In this document: piece by piece, positions 44,009 to 52,411 of the stretch
Layout: the number at the start of each line of letters is the position of its first letter
Numbering within the stretch: the first letter of the stretch is position 1
DNA from: Streptomyces sp. CB09001
GTDB taxonomy: Bacteria; Actinomycetota; Actinomycetes; Streptomycetales; Streptomycetaceae
DNA length: 64,000 nucleotides
Direction: 5' to 3'
NCBI RefSeq assembly: GCF_003369795.1
Contig: NZ_CP026730.1
Span: 2,728,001-2,792,000 of the forward strand
Position numbers and translations under genes: made by a program
Notes under the pieces: generated by a model
Told to the model about the DNA's origin: nothing
The model's database searches: none
Seen by the model: the letters and a program-made list of their open reading frames with translations, nothing else

Positions 44009-46714
44009 TCACAGCAGCCCGTCCCACATCTGCTCCAGCAGCACGGACCACCAGCTCTCCGGCGAACCCAGCGCCGCCGGGTCCAGCGCGGCCAACTGCG
44101 CCTGGAAGTCCACCGTCCAGCGGCCCGCCTGCTCCTGGTTCAGACCGAACCTGAGCCGCCACATCCGGCCCAGCAGCGCCAGGCAGCGCGCGAACTCGGG
44201 CAGCCCCGTGTTCACGAACTGCGGCGGCACGGGCGCCCCGCCCGGACCGGCCTCCACCGGGACCGCGACGATGGCCGCCGTGCCGTACTGCACACAGATC
44301 GCCCGGCCGAAGTCGCTGCCCACGACGAGGTACGACCCCGCGTCCGAGGCCGGCTGCACACCGCGCTCCGCGGCCAGCTCCGCCAGCGTCGGCACCGGTC
44401 GCCCCGGCTGGGCCTGGGCCCAGAAGAACGGCCCCATGTCCATCGGCAGCCCCGCGGCCACCAGCGTGTGTGCCACGACCGGCGGCACACCCTGCCGGGA
44501 CACGGCGGCCTGCTCGAACCGGAAGACAGCCGGACCGAACGCGCCGGCCAGCTCCTGCCCGACCGCCTCCGGCGGAACCGGCGGCGCGGGCTGCACCTGC
44601 GGCAGCGGAGCGCGCACCGGCGCCGGACGCGCCGGGCCGTCGGCCACCTGGTGCAGCTCGCCCTGGTGCGCCAGCAGTTGCTGCATGCCCTGCTGCCGGC
44701 TCGCGTGGTCCAGGCCGTACGGCGCGATCGAGGTGATCCGCGCCTGCGGCCACTGCTCCCGGATCATCCGCGCGCAGTACGCGCCCGGCAGTTCGCACGA
44801 CTCCAGCTCGGTGTGCAGCTCCAGCACCTGGTCCGGCGGCACGTTCATGGAGCGCAGCTCGTGGAACATCTGCCACTCCGGGTGCGGCGTACCCGGCGCG
44901 GAACGCCGGATCAGCTGCTGCTCGGAGCCGTCCTGGGCGCGGTAGCGCAGCACGGCCTGGTAGCCGGGCCCGACGATCGGCTGACCGGTGGGCTGCGGCG
45001 GATAGCCGTACGCCGGCGGCTGCCCCGGCACGGGCTGCCCGGGCGGCGGTACGGCACCGGGCGGGGGCGGTACGGCACCGGGCGGGGGCGGTACGGCACC
45101 GGGCGGGGGCGGCGGCGCGCCGATGCCGCCGGGACCGCCCAGGGAGGGCCCGGCCAGCACGGTCTGCGCGTGGTGCACGGCACCGCCCGCGCCTCCCGCG
45201 GAACCGGGCGCACCGGGCGCGGCCGGGGGAGGCGGCGGCGTACCGGGCCCGGAAGGCACACCCGGCGCACCCGGAGCACCGGGCGCCCCTGGAGCGGCCG
45301 GAGGCCCGGGCGGGCCCGGGGGGTTGGGCGGGCCAGGAGGCTGAGGGGCACCGCCGCCCGTCCGGCCCGGGTCGGCCAGCATCGTGGCGGCGTGGTGCAT
45401 CCCGCCCGGCGGCGTCCCACCCGGCGTGTTGGGCGCGCTCGGCGCAGGCGGGGCCCCCGGAGCGCTCGGCGCAGGCGTCGCACCCGGTGCGGGCGGGGCG
45501 CCGGGAGCGCCGGGCGGAGGCGTCGCACCCGGGCCGCCCGGGCCCTCGGGACCGAGCGACGACACCAGCTGCGTCGGCACATAGCCGCCCGCCGGGCTGC
45601 CCGGCGCGGGCGTCCCCGACGGCGCCGCCGGCGTGCTCCCCGGTCGCGTGCCCGGCACCCCCGGGGCGCTCGGCGGAGGCGGCGTGGACGAGCCGGTGCC
45701 ACGGCGCGGCGGAGGCGTCGCCTTGCTGGTCGCGGCATCGGCGATGTCACCGGTGCCCGGCGCGGGCGGCCGGGGCGGCGCGGCGGGCGTCCCGGGACCG
45801 GCGGGCGGCTGAACCGGGGGCGGGGTCGGGGCCGCGGGCGGCGGTGTGCCCGCACCGCCGGGCGCGCCCGGCGCGTTCGGGTCGCCGATCGCCGGCGAGA
45901 GCGCCGTCGGGGGAAGCCGGCTGCCGCCCGACATCAGCGCCGTCTTGGCGTCCGACGTCGTCGAGGGCGGCGGTGTGTCGTCGTCGACGCCGCTCAACGG
46001 CGGCGCGAACACGGTCTGGGGCAGCGGTACGGAACGGTCCTCACCGGCGTCCGCGTTGGTGTCCGTCCCGGCCCAGGGCGTCGCCCCGGCGGGCGCACCC
46101 GGCGTACCCGGGGCATGCGGCGCACCCGGGACACCAAACGCGCCGGAGCCACCGGCGGACGACCCGGAGCCCGCGGCCGGCCACCCCGCGCCGCTCCCCG
46201 ACGCCCCCTCCGCGGGGGCCGACGCCGCGGGAGCCGACGGCACGCCGGCCTGCGTCTGCGGAAGCGCGCCACCGGTGCCACCCGCGCTGCCCGCGCCCCC
46301 GGTGTCACCGCCCTCGCCGTCGCCCCGCCGGCGATCCGGAATGCCGATCCGGTCCGCCGCCTCCTGCAACCACTCCGGCGGACTCAGCAGGAAGGACGTC
46401 TGGTTCAGGTCCACCCGTGCCGCGGGCGCCGCGGCCGGTGCCTGCGCCTCCTCCGGACGGCCGTACTCCTCCTCGTACCGGCGGATCACCTCGCCCACCG
46501 GAAGCGAGGGCCACAGCGTCGCCTCGCCGCTGTCCCGGGCGATCACCAACCGCTGCGCACCCCCGTCCGAACGGGGGCCGTCCGCACGGTCCTCGGCCCA
46601 CACCACGAACCCGAGGTCGAACTCACGCACCCGTACCTCGCGGTGCTGGTACGCCGGCAGTTCGCCGTTGACCCACTCCTCCGCGCGCTCCTGCGCCTGC
46701 GCGAACGTCACCAT
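44009..46714 (-). CDS. Multidomain Imm35-like / deaminase-like / SUKH-4 protein
   Basis: A 901-residue protein without signal peptide or membrane segment. The N-terminus (about 1-90), starting 'FAQAQERAEEWVNGELP' and continuing with 'VRVREFDLGFVVWAEDR' and a 'RLVIARDSGEATLWPSLPVGEVIRRYEEEY' segment, resembles the Imm35/YrhB immunity fold. Residues 95-575 are Pro/Gly/Ala-rich linker. Residues about 578-690 contain 'VLELHTELESCELPGAYCARMI' (Glu near 633, Cys pair near 636 and 643), recalling the zinc signature of bacterial nucleotide deaminases. Residues about 715-901 fit SUKH-4. It starts 7 bases after the upstream WHH/SUKH gene, with its ribosome site overlapping that stop. Domain calls are by pattern; activity is unproven. 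Confidence 0.78.
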   Translation of the reverse strand: MVTFAQAQERAEEWVNGELPAYQHREVRVREFDLGFVVWAEDRADGPRSDGGAQRLVIARDSGEATLWPSLPVGEVIRRYEEEYGRPEEAQAPAAAPAARVDLNQTSFLLSPPEWLQEAADRIGIPDRRRGDGEGGDTGGAGSAGGTGGALPQTQAGVPSAPAASAPAEGASGSGAGWPAAGSGSSAGGSGAFGVPGAPHAPGTPGAPAGATPWAGTDTNADAGEDRSVPLPQTVFAPPLSGVDDDTPPPSTTSDAKTALMSGGSRLPPTALSPAIGDPNAPGAPGGAGTPPPAAPTPPPVQPPAGPGTPAAPPRPPAPGTGDIADAATSKATPPPRRGTGSSTPPPPSAPGVPGTRPGSTPAAPSGTPAPGSPAGGYVPTQLVSSLGPEGPGGPGATPPPGAPGAPPAPGATPAPSAPGAPPAPSAPNTPGGTPPGGMHHAATMLADPGRTGGGAPQPPGPPNPPGPPGPPAAPGAPGAPGAPGVPSGPGTPPPPPAAPGAPGSAGGAGGAVHHAQTVLAGPSLGGPGGIGAPPPPPGAVPPPPGAVPPPPGAVPPPGQPVPGQPPAYGYPPQPTGQPIVGPGYQAVLRYRAQDGSEQQLIRRSAPGTPHPEWQMFHELRSMNVPPDQVLELHTELESCELPGAYCARMIREQWPQARITSIAPYGLDHASRQQGMQQLLAHQGELHQVADGPARPAPVRAPLPQVQPAPPVPPEAVGQELAGAFGPAVFRFEQAAVSRQGVPPVVAHTLVAAGLPMDMGPFFWAQAQPGRPVPTLAELAAERGVQPASDAGSYLVVGSDFGRAICVQYGTAAIVAVPVEAGPGGAPVPPQFVNTGLPEFARCLALLGRMWRLRFGLNQEQAGRWTVDFQAQLAALDPAALGSPESWWSVLLEQMWDGLL

Positions 46715-46721
46715 CGTCAGC

Positions 46722-47720
46722 TCACTCCCCCACCGAAGACGCCGCCGTCACGGGCACCGCACGCGCGAAACCGCCGTCCACCATCAGGTTCGCCACCGTC
46801 TCCAGTTCCGGCGGGGAGCCCGCCAGGCGTGACAGGAACGCGTCGAAGTCCGCACCGCAGGGCAGCAGCAGCCGCTCCACGCGATCCGCCGGCGGCCACG
46901 ACGGGTCCACGTCCCGCACGTCGTCGTAGGCGCAGAACCAGACCGAACCGATCCGCTCGCCCTTCACCTTCACGGCGAGCAGACCGCCCTGGACGAACGC
47001 GACGCCCAGGTAGTCCTTCGTCAGATGGTCCCGCAGACACTTGTTGACGTAGACCAGGTCGTTGACCGCCGCCTCCTCACGCACGGTGAAGAACGGCTGG
47101 TCCACCAGCAGCCCCAGCTCCGCGTCGAGCGCCGTACCCGCCGGCGCACAACCGCCGGCCGCCTTGAGGAACGACCGGTAGGCGCCCGGCAGCCGGTACC
47201 CGAGGTCCTCCTCGACGCCCTGCACCTGCTGCTCCGTTACGGCCACGCCCGACTTCGGCAGACCGAAGTGCACGGGACGCGTCTCCTGCAGCGGCCGGGT
47301 GCCGCGCTTGCCCTGGTCCACCACCGCCGTCGAGATCCCGCCGTGGTGGCGCAGCAGCGCCTTCACCTCGACCGGGACCAGCTCCATGCGCCGCGAACCG
47401 GCCACGTGGTGCCACGTCCAGCCGTGCGGCGTCGCCACCGCGGGCACCGTGTCCCACAGCTCGTGCCCCGAGGCCGACAGGGCCGCGTTCGCCGACACGT
47501 AGTCCGTGAGCCGCAACTCGTCGACCCCGAACCCCTCCGGCGGGTCCGCGATCTCCGCGACCGCACGGGCGTACGGCGAGAAGACGGGGTAACCACCCGC
47601 GTCCACCCGTACCCCTCTCGGGTGACGGGCCGCCCGCACCGGATCCGGGAAATGCACGACCTGCCCGGCATAGGCCGCGTTCGGCGGCGCGGCTGCTTGC
47701 CCGAGCCGACCTGTCGTCAT
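46722..47720 (-). CDS. WHH nuclease-like domain fused to SUKH-1 (SMI1/KNR4) domain
   Basis: A 332-residue cytoplasmic protein; ATG 47718-47720 behind AGGGGG. The N-terminal half has 'YVSANAALSASGHELW', then 'TPHGWTWHHVAGSRRMELVPVEVKALLRHHGG' (about 95-126), the WHH motif of the HNH/Endo VII toxin nucleases, whose histidines bind metal and catalyse cleavage. The C-terminal half (about 157-310) is SUKH-1: 'VTEQQVQGVEEDLGYRLPGAYRSFLKAAGG', later 'VWFCAYDDVRDVDPSWP'. In polymorphic toxin systems these domains are usually separate proteins, a toxin and its immunity. Here they share one chain. Translationally close to the 901-residue protein. Confidence 0.82.
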   Translation of the reverse strand: MTTGRLGQAAAPPNAAYAGQVVHFPDPVRAARHPRGVRVDAGGYPVFSPYARAVAEIADPPEGFGVDELRLTDYVSANAALSASGHELWDTVPAVATPHGWTWHHVAGSRRMELVPVEVKALLRHHGGISTAVVDQGKRGTRPLQETRPVHFGLPKSGVAVTEQQVQGVEEDLGYRLPGAYRSFLKAAGGCAPAGTALDAELGLLVDQPFFTVREEAAVNDLVYVNKCLRDHLTKDYLGVAFVQGGLLAVKVKGERIGSVWFCAYDDVRDVDPSWPPADRVERLLLPCGADFDAFLSRLAGSPPELETVANLMVDGGFARAVPVTAASSVGE

Positions 47721-48013
47721 GGCGGTTGCCCCCTGCGGCGTCTGTCTGCTGCCAGATCTGTCTGATCTGCCTGCACTGTCTGGATGCACCGCGTGCGAGC
47801 GCGGTGCCGACAGCCTATGCGGTACGGCGAGAGGGGTCACCGGCGCCGGACCCCGCACCCGGCACGCGGGACCTCCACTTCCGTGACCAGCCGTCACCCT
47901 CCCGTGACACACCGCCCATACCCGGGCGTGTCACCCCGCCCCAGCTTCCGCAGCAGCCCCGGGATTTGGCACTCTGTGACCTTCGGGGGGATGCTCAGGA
48001 GGGGAAGACGATC
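47721..48013. promoter_or_regulatory. Divergent promoter region of the toxin/immunity-like island
   Basis: About 290 bases separate the minus-strand WHH/SUKH-1 operon from the plus-strand deaminase/SUKH-3 pair. Repeated TCTGTCTG/TCTGATCTGCCTGCACTGTCTG-like words (47741-47784) stand near the minus-strand start. AGGAGGGGAAG is the ribosome site for the plus gene. No clear -10/-35 could be fixed on either strand. Confidence 0.45.
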
Positions 48014-48544
48014 ATGAGTGCGACACAAGCGGGACCCGACACCGGGCGGTCCGACGACCCCCGTGGCGGCGACCCGCGCATCGGCTGGAGCAGCACCGAC
48101 GCCCTCCAGACCCCCGCTCTCCGGCACCGTCGCGACGGCATACTCCCGACCGTCGCCGCCGCCCTCTCCGTACGCGGCACCACCCTCACCGGCACCGCGA
48201 CGCGCGCCGACACGCCGCCGGCCCTGCACCACCTCGTGCAGGACTTCCTCGACACCCTCACCAGCGGCCAACGAGACCGTTACACCGGCCGCTGCGCCGA
48301 GACCATCCTCATCTCACGGCACCTGGCCACCGCCGACGCCGCCCGCAGCAAGCGCGCCGCACGAAAACCCATGACCAACGGCGAAGCCCGCAAGGCACTC
48401 AAACACGCCAAGCTCACCACCCGCCGCATCCGCGAGGACGGCGACCCCCTCCACGGCGCCTTCGCCGCACCGTGCCGCGCCTGCACCGCCCTCAGCGCAC
48501 ACTTCGGCGTCCGCGTCGTCGACCCCGCGACGGAGAAGGACTGA
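48014..48544 (+). CDS. YwqJ-like putative deaminase
   Basis: A 176-residue cytoplasmic protein with the YwqJ-type deaminase zinc signature: 'YTGRCAETILISRHLA' (CAE, near residue 93, Cys and catalytic Glu) and 'AAPCRACTALSAHFGVRV' (PCxxC, near 152). The fold region starts near 'RDGILPTVAAALSVRGTTLTG'. YwqJ family domains are usually C-terminal toxin modules of secreted polymorphic toxins and are predicted to deaminate nucleic acids or nucleotides. This is a free-standing domain with no secretion leader. ATG 48014 has AGGAGGGGAAG upstream. The SUKH-3 gene follows after 47 bases. Confidence 0.85.
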   Translation: MSATQAGPDTGRSDDPRGGDPRIGWSSTDALQTPALRHRRDGILPTVAAALSVRGTTLTGTATRADTPPALHHLVQDFLDTLTSGQRDRYTGRCAETILISRHLATADAARSKRAARKPMTNGEARKALKHAKLTTRRIREDGDPLHGAFAAPCRACTALSAHFGVRVVDPATEKD

Positions 48545-48591
48545 CAGAGCAGACCGAGCCGAACCAGCCGACCGAGACGAACCAAGGGCCG

Positions 48592-49089
48592 ATGCAAGCC
48601 GACCGCACCTCCACCACCCGCTTCCCCGTCCCCGTGGACGCCGCACTGCGCGACGCCGGCTGGCAGCCGGGACGCTGGGACATCAAGCAGGCCGAGATCT
48701 GGGCCGACACCCTGCGCGAACACACCTCGCCCGCGGGACACCGCCACACCGTCTTCCCCGCCGCCGTGGAGGCCTGGGCCGAATTCGGCGGCCTGCACCT
48801 CACGCCCACCGGACCCGGCCGCCAGATCGCCCCCGCCACCCTGCACCTGGACCCCCTGCACGGGCTCCACATGGCCCGCACCCTCGGCGACCTCGGCCGC
48901 GCCCTCGACACCCAGACCTGCCCGCTCGGCACCGAGACCGACAGCCAGGCCCTCGTCGCCATCGACGCCGAAGGCCGCGTCTACGCCCTGGACCACACCG
49001 GCGACTGGTACCTCGGCCCCGACATCGACTCCGCCCTCGCCACCCTTGTCGCCGGGACCCAGCCGGCCCGCCTCACCACGACCGGCTGA
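48592..49089 (+). CDS. SUKH-3 immunity-fold protein
   Basis: A 165-residue protein with the SUKH-3 pattern: 'RFPVPVDAALRDAGWQPGRW' then 'VFPAAVEAWAEFGGLHL', 'ATLHLDPLHGLHMARTLGDLGRALDTQTCPLG', and 'QALVAIDAEGRVYALDHTGDWYLGPDIDSALATLVAG'. SUKH-3 proteins neutralise toxins, often YwqJ deaminases, and this one lies directly after a YwqJ-like gene, so the pair is a textbook toxin-immunity order. ATG 48592 has AAGGG; translation could begin slightly upstream. It converges on the sensor kinase gene with 21 bases between. Confidence 0.85.
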   Translation: MQADRTSTTRFPVPVDAALRDAGWQPGRWDIKQAEIWADTLREHTSPAGHRHTVFPAAVEAWAEFGGLHLTPTGPGRQIAPATLHLDPLHGLHMARTLGDLGRALDTQTCPLGTETDSQALVAIDAEGRVYALDHTGDWYLGPDIDSALATLVAGTQPARLTTTG

Positions 49090-49110
49090 CCCGGGGCGCG
49101 ACCAGGGCGG

Positions 49111-50430
49111 CTACGACGCCGGAATCACCGCCGACACCCGGAAACCCCCGGCGTCGGTCGGCCCGGACACGAACACGCCCCCCAGCGCGGCCACCCGCTC
49201 CTTCATACCCACCAGCCCGTTGCCCCCCGACGGCAACCGCGCCGACGACGCCGCCGAGGCCTCCGGCGGCGGCTCGTTCTCCACCTGCATCGCGATCTCC
49301 GACACCCGATGCGCCAGCCGCACATGGGTCTTCGCACCCGCCGCGTGCTTGTGCACGTTCGTCAGGGCCTCCTGCACCACCCGGAACGCCGTCGACTCCA
49401 CCTCCGCGGCATACGGACGCTCGGCCCCCTCCACGGACAGGTTCACGACCATCCCGGCCGCCTCCGACTGCCCGATCAACTCGTCCAGCTCCGACAGGCA
49501 CGGCCCGTCCGAGGACGACTCCCCGTCCTCCGCCGCCCGCGACGCCGCCGCCGCCGCGGCCACCCCCACCGCGGCCAGCGGCACCGACGCCCGCTCGGCC
49601 CGCGCACCGTCCCCGCCGCTGCGCAGCACGCCGAGCATCTCCCGCAGCTCCGTCAGCGCCTGCCGCCCCATGTCCCCCACCAGGGCCGCGTTCTTCACCG
49701 CCTTCTCCGGATCCTTGCGGGCGACCGCCTGGAGCGCGGCGGCATGCACCACCATCAGACTCACCCGGTGCGCGACCACGTCGTGCATCTCCCGCGCGAT
49801 CCGCGTCCGCTCCTCGCCCCGCGCCCACTCCGCGCGCTCCTCGGCCCGCTCGGCGAGCAACTGCAGCTCGCGCTCCAGACTGTCCGCCCGCTCCCGCAGG
49901 CTCTCCATCAGCCGGCGCCGCTGCCCGACGTACAGGCCGAGCAGCAACGGCGGAGCGGTCATCCCCAGCGACGTCGCGATCGACGCGAACGGAAGGAACC
50001 AGTCCCCCAGCTCCAGTCCGTCCCGCGCCATGTCCTGCCCCAGCCGCACGAACGTGACGACCAGCGTCCCCAGGAACGTCATCCCGGCCAGGGCCCCGAT
50101 GATCCGCCGCGGCAACTCCGACGCCGCCAGCGTGTACAGGCCGACGACGCCCATCAGGAAGCCCATCTGGGCCGGCGTGATGGCGAGCGCCACCAGCACC
50201 ACCGCGATCGGCCACTTCCGCCGCACCACCAGCACCGAACCGGCCAGCAGCCCGAAAACGACCCCCATCGCCAACGGGATCCCGGCGTCCCGCGCGAACG
50301 GAACCCCCTCCGCCGCACACTCCAGCGCGGACACGGCACCGAGGCTCACATCGAGCACCGCACCGCGCCGCCTGTCCCACCACCAAGGCCCACCCCGGGC
50401 CGGTACGTGGTCTTCCCCCGTCGTGGTCAT
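49111..50430 (-). CDS. Sensor histidine kinase, NarL-partner (HisKA_3) type
   Basis: A 439-residue membrane kinase. Five or six hydrophobic segments (about 25-175) form the sensor without a large extracytoplasmic loop. The dimerisation domain has 'EERTRIAREMHDVVAHRVSLMVVHA' with the phospho-accepting histidine near residue 216. The ATPase domain contains 'FRVVQEALTNVHKHA' (N box) and 'GNGLVGMKERVAALGG' (G box). A Ser/Ala-rich insert separates the two. A LuxR-type response regulator is normally encoded next door, but none is present, so the kinase is an orphan. Signal unknown. Confidence 0.9.
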   Translation of the reverse strand: MTTTGEDHVPARGGPWWWDRRRGAVLDVSLGAVSALECAAEGVPFARDAGIPLAMGVVFGLLAGSVLVVRRKWPIAVVLVALAITPAQMGFLMGVVGLYTLAASELPRRIIGALAGMTFLGTLVVTFVRLGQDMARDGLELGDWFLPFASIATSLGMTAPPLLLGLYVGQRRRLMESLRERADSLERELQLLAERAEERAEWARGEERTRIAREMHDVVAHRVSLMVVHAAALQAVARKDPEKAVKNAALVGDMGRQALTELREMLGVLRSGGDGARAERASVPLAAVGVAAAAAASRAAEDGESSSDGPCLSELDELIGQSEAAGMVVNLSVEGAERPYAAEVESTAFRVVQEALTNVHKHAAGAKTHVRLAHRVSEIAMQVENEPPPEASAASSARLPSGGNGLVGMKERVAALGGVFVSGPTDAGGFRVSAVIPAS

Positions 50431-50644
50431 GCCTCCAGCCTACGGGCGCGGGGCGCCCCTTTTCCGGTGACTTTCGACAAACGATACGACGCGATATCCC
50501 GCGAGGCCCCGAGCGTCGCCGCCGACCGGTGGACGAGGGGATTCGGGCGGCGAGTTGTACCGTCGCACGGAAGGCAGTCGGTACGGCATAGTGTGGGGTG
50601 CCGCCTCGGCGAGCTGACGGAATGTCCGGTTCGGTCGAGTTCCA

Positions 50645-50717
50645 TCCCCCATGGTGTAATCAGGCAGCACTGAGGGTTTTGGTCCCTTAAGTTCAGGTTC
50701 AAATCCTGATGGGGGAG
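50645..50717 (+). tRNA. tRNA-Gln(UUG)
   Basis: A 73-nucleotide tRNA. Acceptor TCCCCCA (50645-50651) pairs with TGGGGGA (50710-50716), discriminator G50717. The anticodon loop TTTTGGT (50677-50683) has anticodon TTG (50679-50681), and the T-loop reads TTCAAAT. CCA is not encoded. It decodes CAA/CAG glutamine codons and is probably transcribed just ahead of glmU. Confidence 0.95.
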
Positions 50718-50831
50718 CTGTTGCCTCCGGGCCCTGACATCACTGTCGGGGCCCGCACTCATGTCCCCCACGAACCACCCCGGTATCCTGCGGATGTCCA
50801 CCCCCACCCCCTCAAAGCCGAAGGGCATTCC

Positions 50832-52280
50832 GTGAGCGCCATTCGCCCGGCAGCCGTCGTCGTTCTCGCAGCGGGTGAGGGCACCCGTATGAAGTCGGCC
50901 ACACCCAAGGTCCTGCACGAGCTGTGCGGCCGGTCCCTCGTGGGGCACGTGCTCGCCGCCGCCGGTGAGCTGGACCCCGAGAACCTGGTCGCCGTCGTCG
51001 GGCACGCCCGCGAGAAGGTCACCGCGCACCTCGCCGAGGTCGCCCCCGACGTACGCACCGCCGTCCAGGAGCAGCAGAACGGCACCGGGCACGCCGTGCG
51101 GATGGGTCTGGAGGCGCTGGGCGGTGCCGTGGACGGGGTCGTCGTGGTGGTCTGCGGCGACACTCCGCTGCTGACCGGCGAGACGCTCAGGTCGCTCGCC
51201 GCCACGCACACCTCCGACGGGAACGCCGTCACCGTGCTGACGGCCGAGGTGCCGGACGCGACGGGGTACGGGCGGATCGTGCGGGACGGGGCCTCGGGTG
51301 CCGTCACGGCGATCGTCGAGCACAAGGACGCCTCGGAGTCGCAGCGGGCGATCCGTGAGATCAACTCGGGCGTCTTCGCCTTCGACGGGCAGCTGCTCGC
51401 GGACGCCCTGGGCAAGGTGCGGACGGACAACAGCCAGGGCGAGGAGTACCTGACGGACGTGCTCGGGATCCTGCGCGAGGCGGGCCACCGGGTCGGCGCG
51501 TCGGTCGCCGGGGACCACCGGGAGATCGCGGGGATCAACAACCGCGTGCAGCTCGCCGAGGCGCGTCGGATCCTCAACGACCGGTTGCTGACCGGGGCGA
51601 TGCTGGCCGGCGTGACGGTGGTGGACCCGGCGACGACGTGGGTCGACGTGACGGTGACGTTCGAGCAGGACGCGATCGTGCACCCGGGTACGCAGCTGCA
51701 CGGCGCCACGCATCTCGCCGAGGGCTGCGAGGTCGGGCCGAACACGCGGCTCACCGACACGCGGGTGGAGGCCGGGGCGCGGGTGGACAACACGGTCGCC
51801 TACAGCGCGCACGTGGGTCCGCAGGCCTCGGTCGGTCCGTACGCGTATCTGCGGCCCGGCACCCGGCTCGGCCTGAAGTCGAAGATCGGTACGTTCGTCG
51901 AGGCGAAGAACGCGTCGATCGGTGAGGGGACCAAGGTCCCGCACCTCTCGTACATGGGTGACGCGACGGTCGGCGACTTCACGAACATCGGTGCCGCGAG
52001 TGTGTTCGTGAACTACGACGGGCAGGACAAGCACCACACGACGATCGGCTCGCACTGTCGTACGGGTTCGGACAACATGTTTGTGGCTCCCGTCACGGTC
52101 GGGGACGGTGCCTACACCGCCGCCGGCTCGGTGATCACGAAGGATGTGCCCCCCGGTTCACTGGCCGTGGCCCGTGGCCAGCAGCGGAATATCGAGGGTT
52201 GGGTGGCCCGGAAGCGTCCGGGGAGCGCGGCGGCGAAGGCGGCCGAGGCGGTGTCCCGCGAAGCGGTCGGCGAAGACTGA
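50832..52280 (+). CDS. glmU: Bifunctional GlcN-1-P acetyltransferase / GlcNAc-1-P uridylyltransferase
   Basis: A 482-residue cytoplasmic enzyme making UDP-GlcNAc for peptidoglycan and other polymers. The N-terminal pyrophosphorylase (about 1-235) has 'VVLAAGEGTRMKSATPKVLHELCGRSLVGHV', 'QEQQNGTGHAV' and 'VVVVCGDTPLL'. The C-terminal left-handed beta-helix has hexapeptide repeats and acetyl-CoA-site motifs 'YLRPGTRLGLKSKIGTFVEAKNASIG' and 'FVNYDGQDKHHTTIG'. GTG 50832 is chosen from AAGGG and family length. It heads the glmU-prs-rplY-pth string. Confidence 0.97.
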   Translation: MSAIRPAAVVVLAAGEGTRMKSATPKVLHELCGRSLVGHVLAAAGELDPENLVAVVGHAREKVTAHLAEVAPDVRTAVQEQQNGTGHAVRMGLEALGGAVDGVVVVVCGDTPLLTGETLRSLAATHTSDGNAVTVLTAEVPDATGYGRIVRDGASGAVTAIVEHKDASESQRAIREINSGVFAFDGQLLADALGKVRTDNSQGEEYLTDVLGILREAGHRVGASVAGDHREIAGINNRVQLAEARRILNDRLLTGAMLAGVTVVDPATTWVDVTVTFEQDAIVHPGTQLHGATHLAEGCEVGPNTRLTDTRVEAGARVDNTVAYSAHVGPQASVGPYAYLRPGTRLGLKSKIGTFVEAKNASIGEGTKVPHLSYMGDATVGDFTNIGAASVFVNYDGQDKHHTTIGSHCRTGSDNMFVAPVTVGDGAYTAAGSVITKDVPPGSLAVARGQQRNIEGWVARKRPGSAAAKAAEAVSREAVGED

Positions 52281-52411
52281 CCGGAAACCGGCGCGTCGAA
52301 CACGGCGTACCGTGATAAGTGCACATCCGCACCCCACCAGCTGAGACGCCCCCGCGGCCAGTCGGGAGAGCGCCCATGAGCTCAGCTGCGAACCTCTGAG
52401 GAGAAAGTGCT

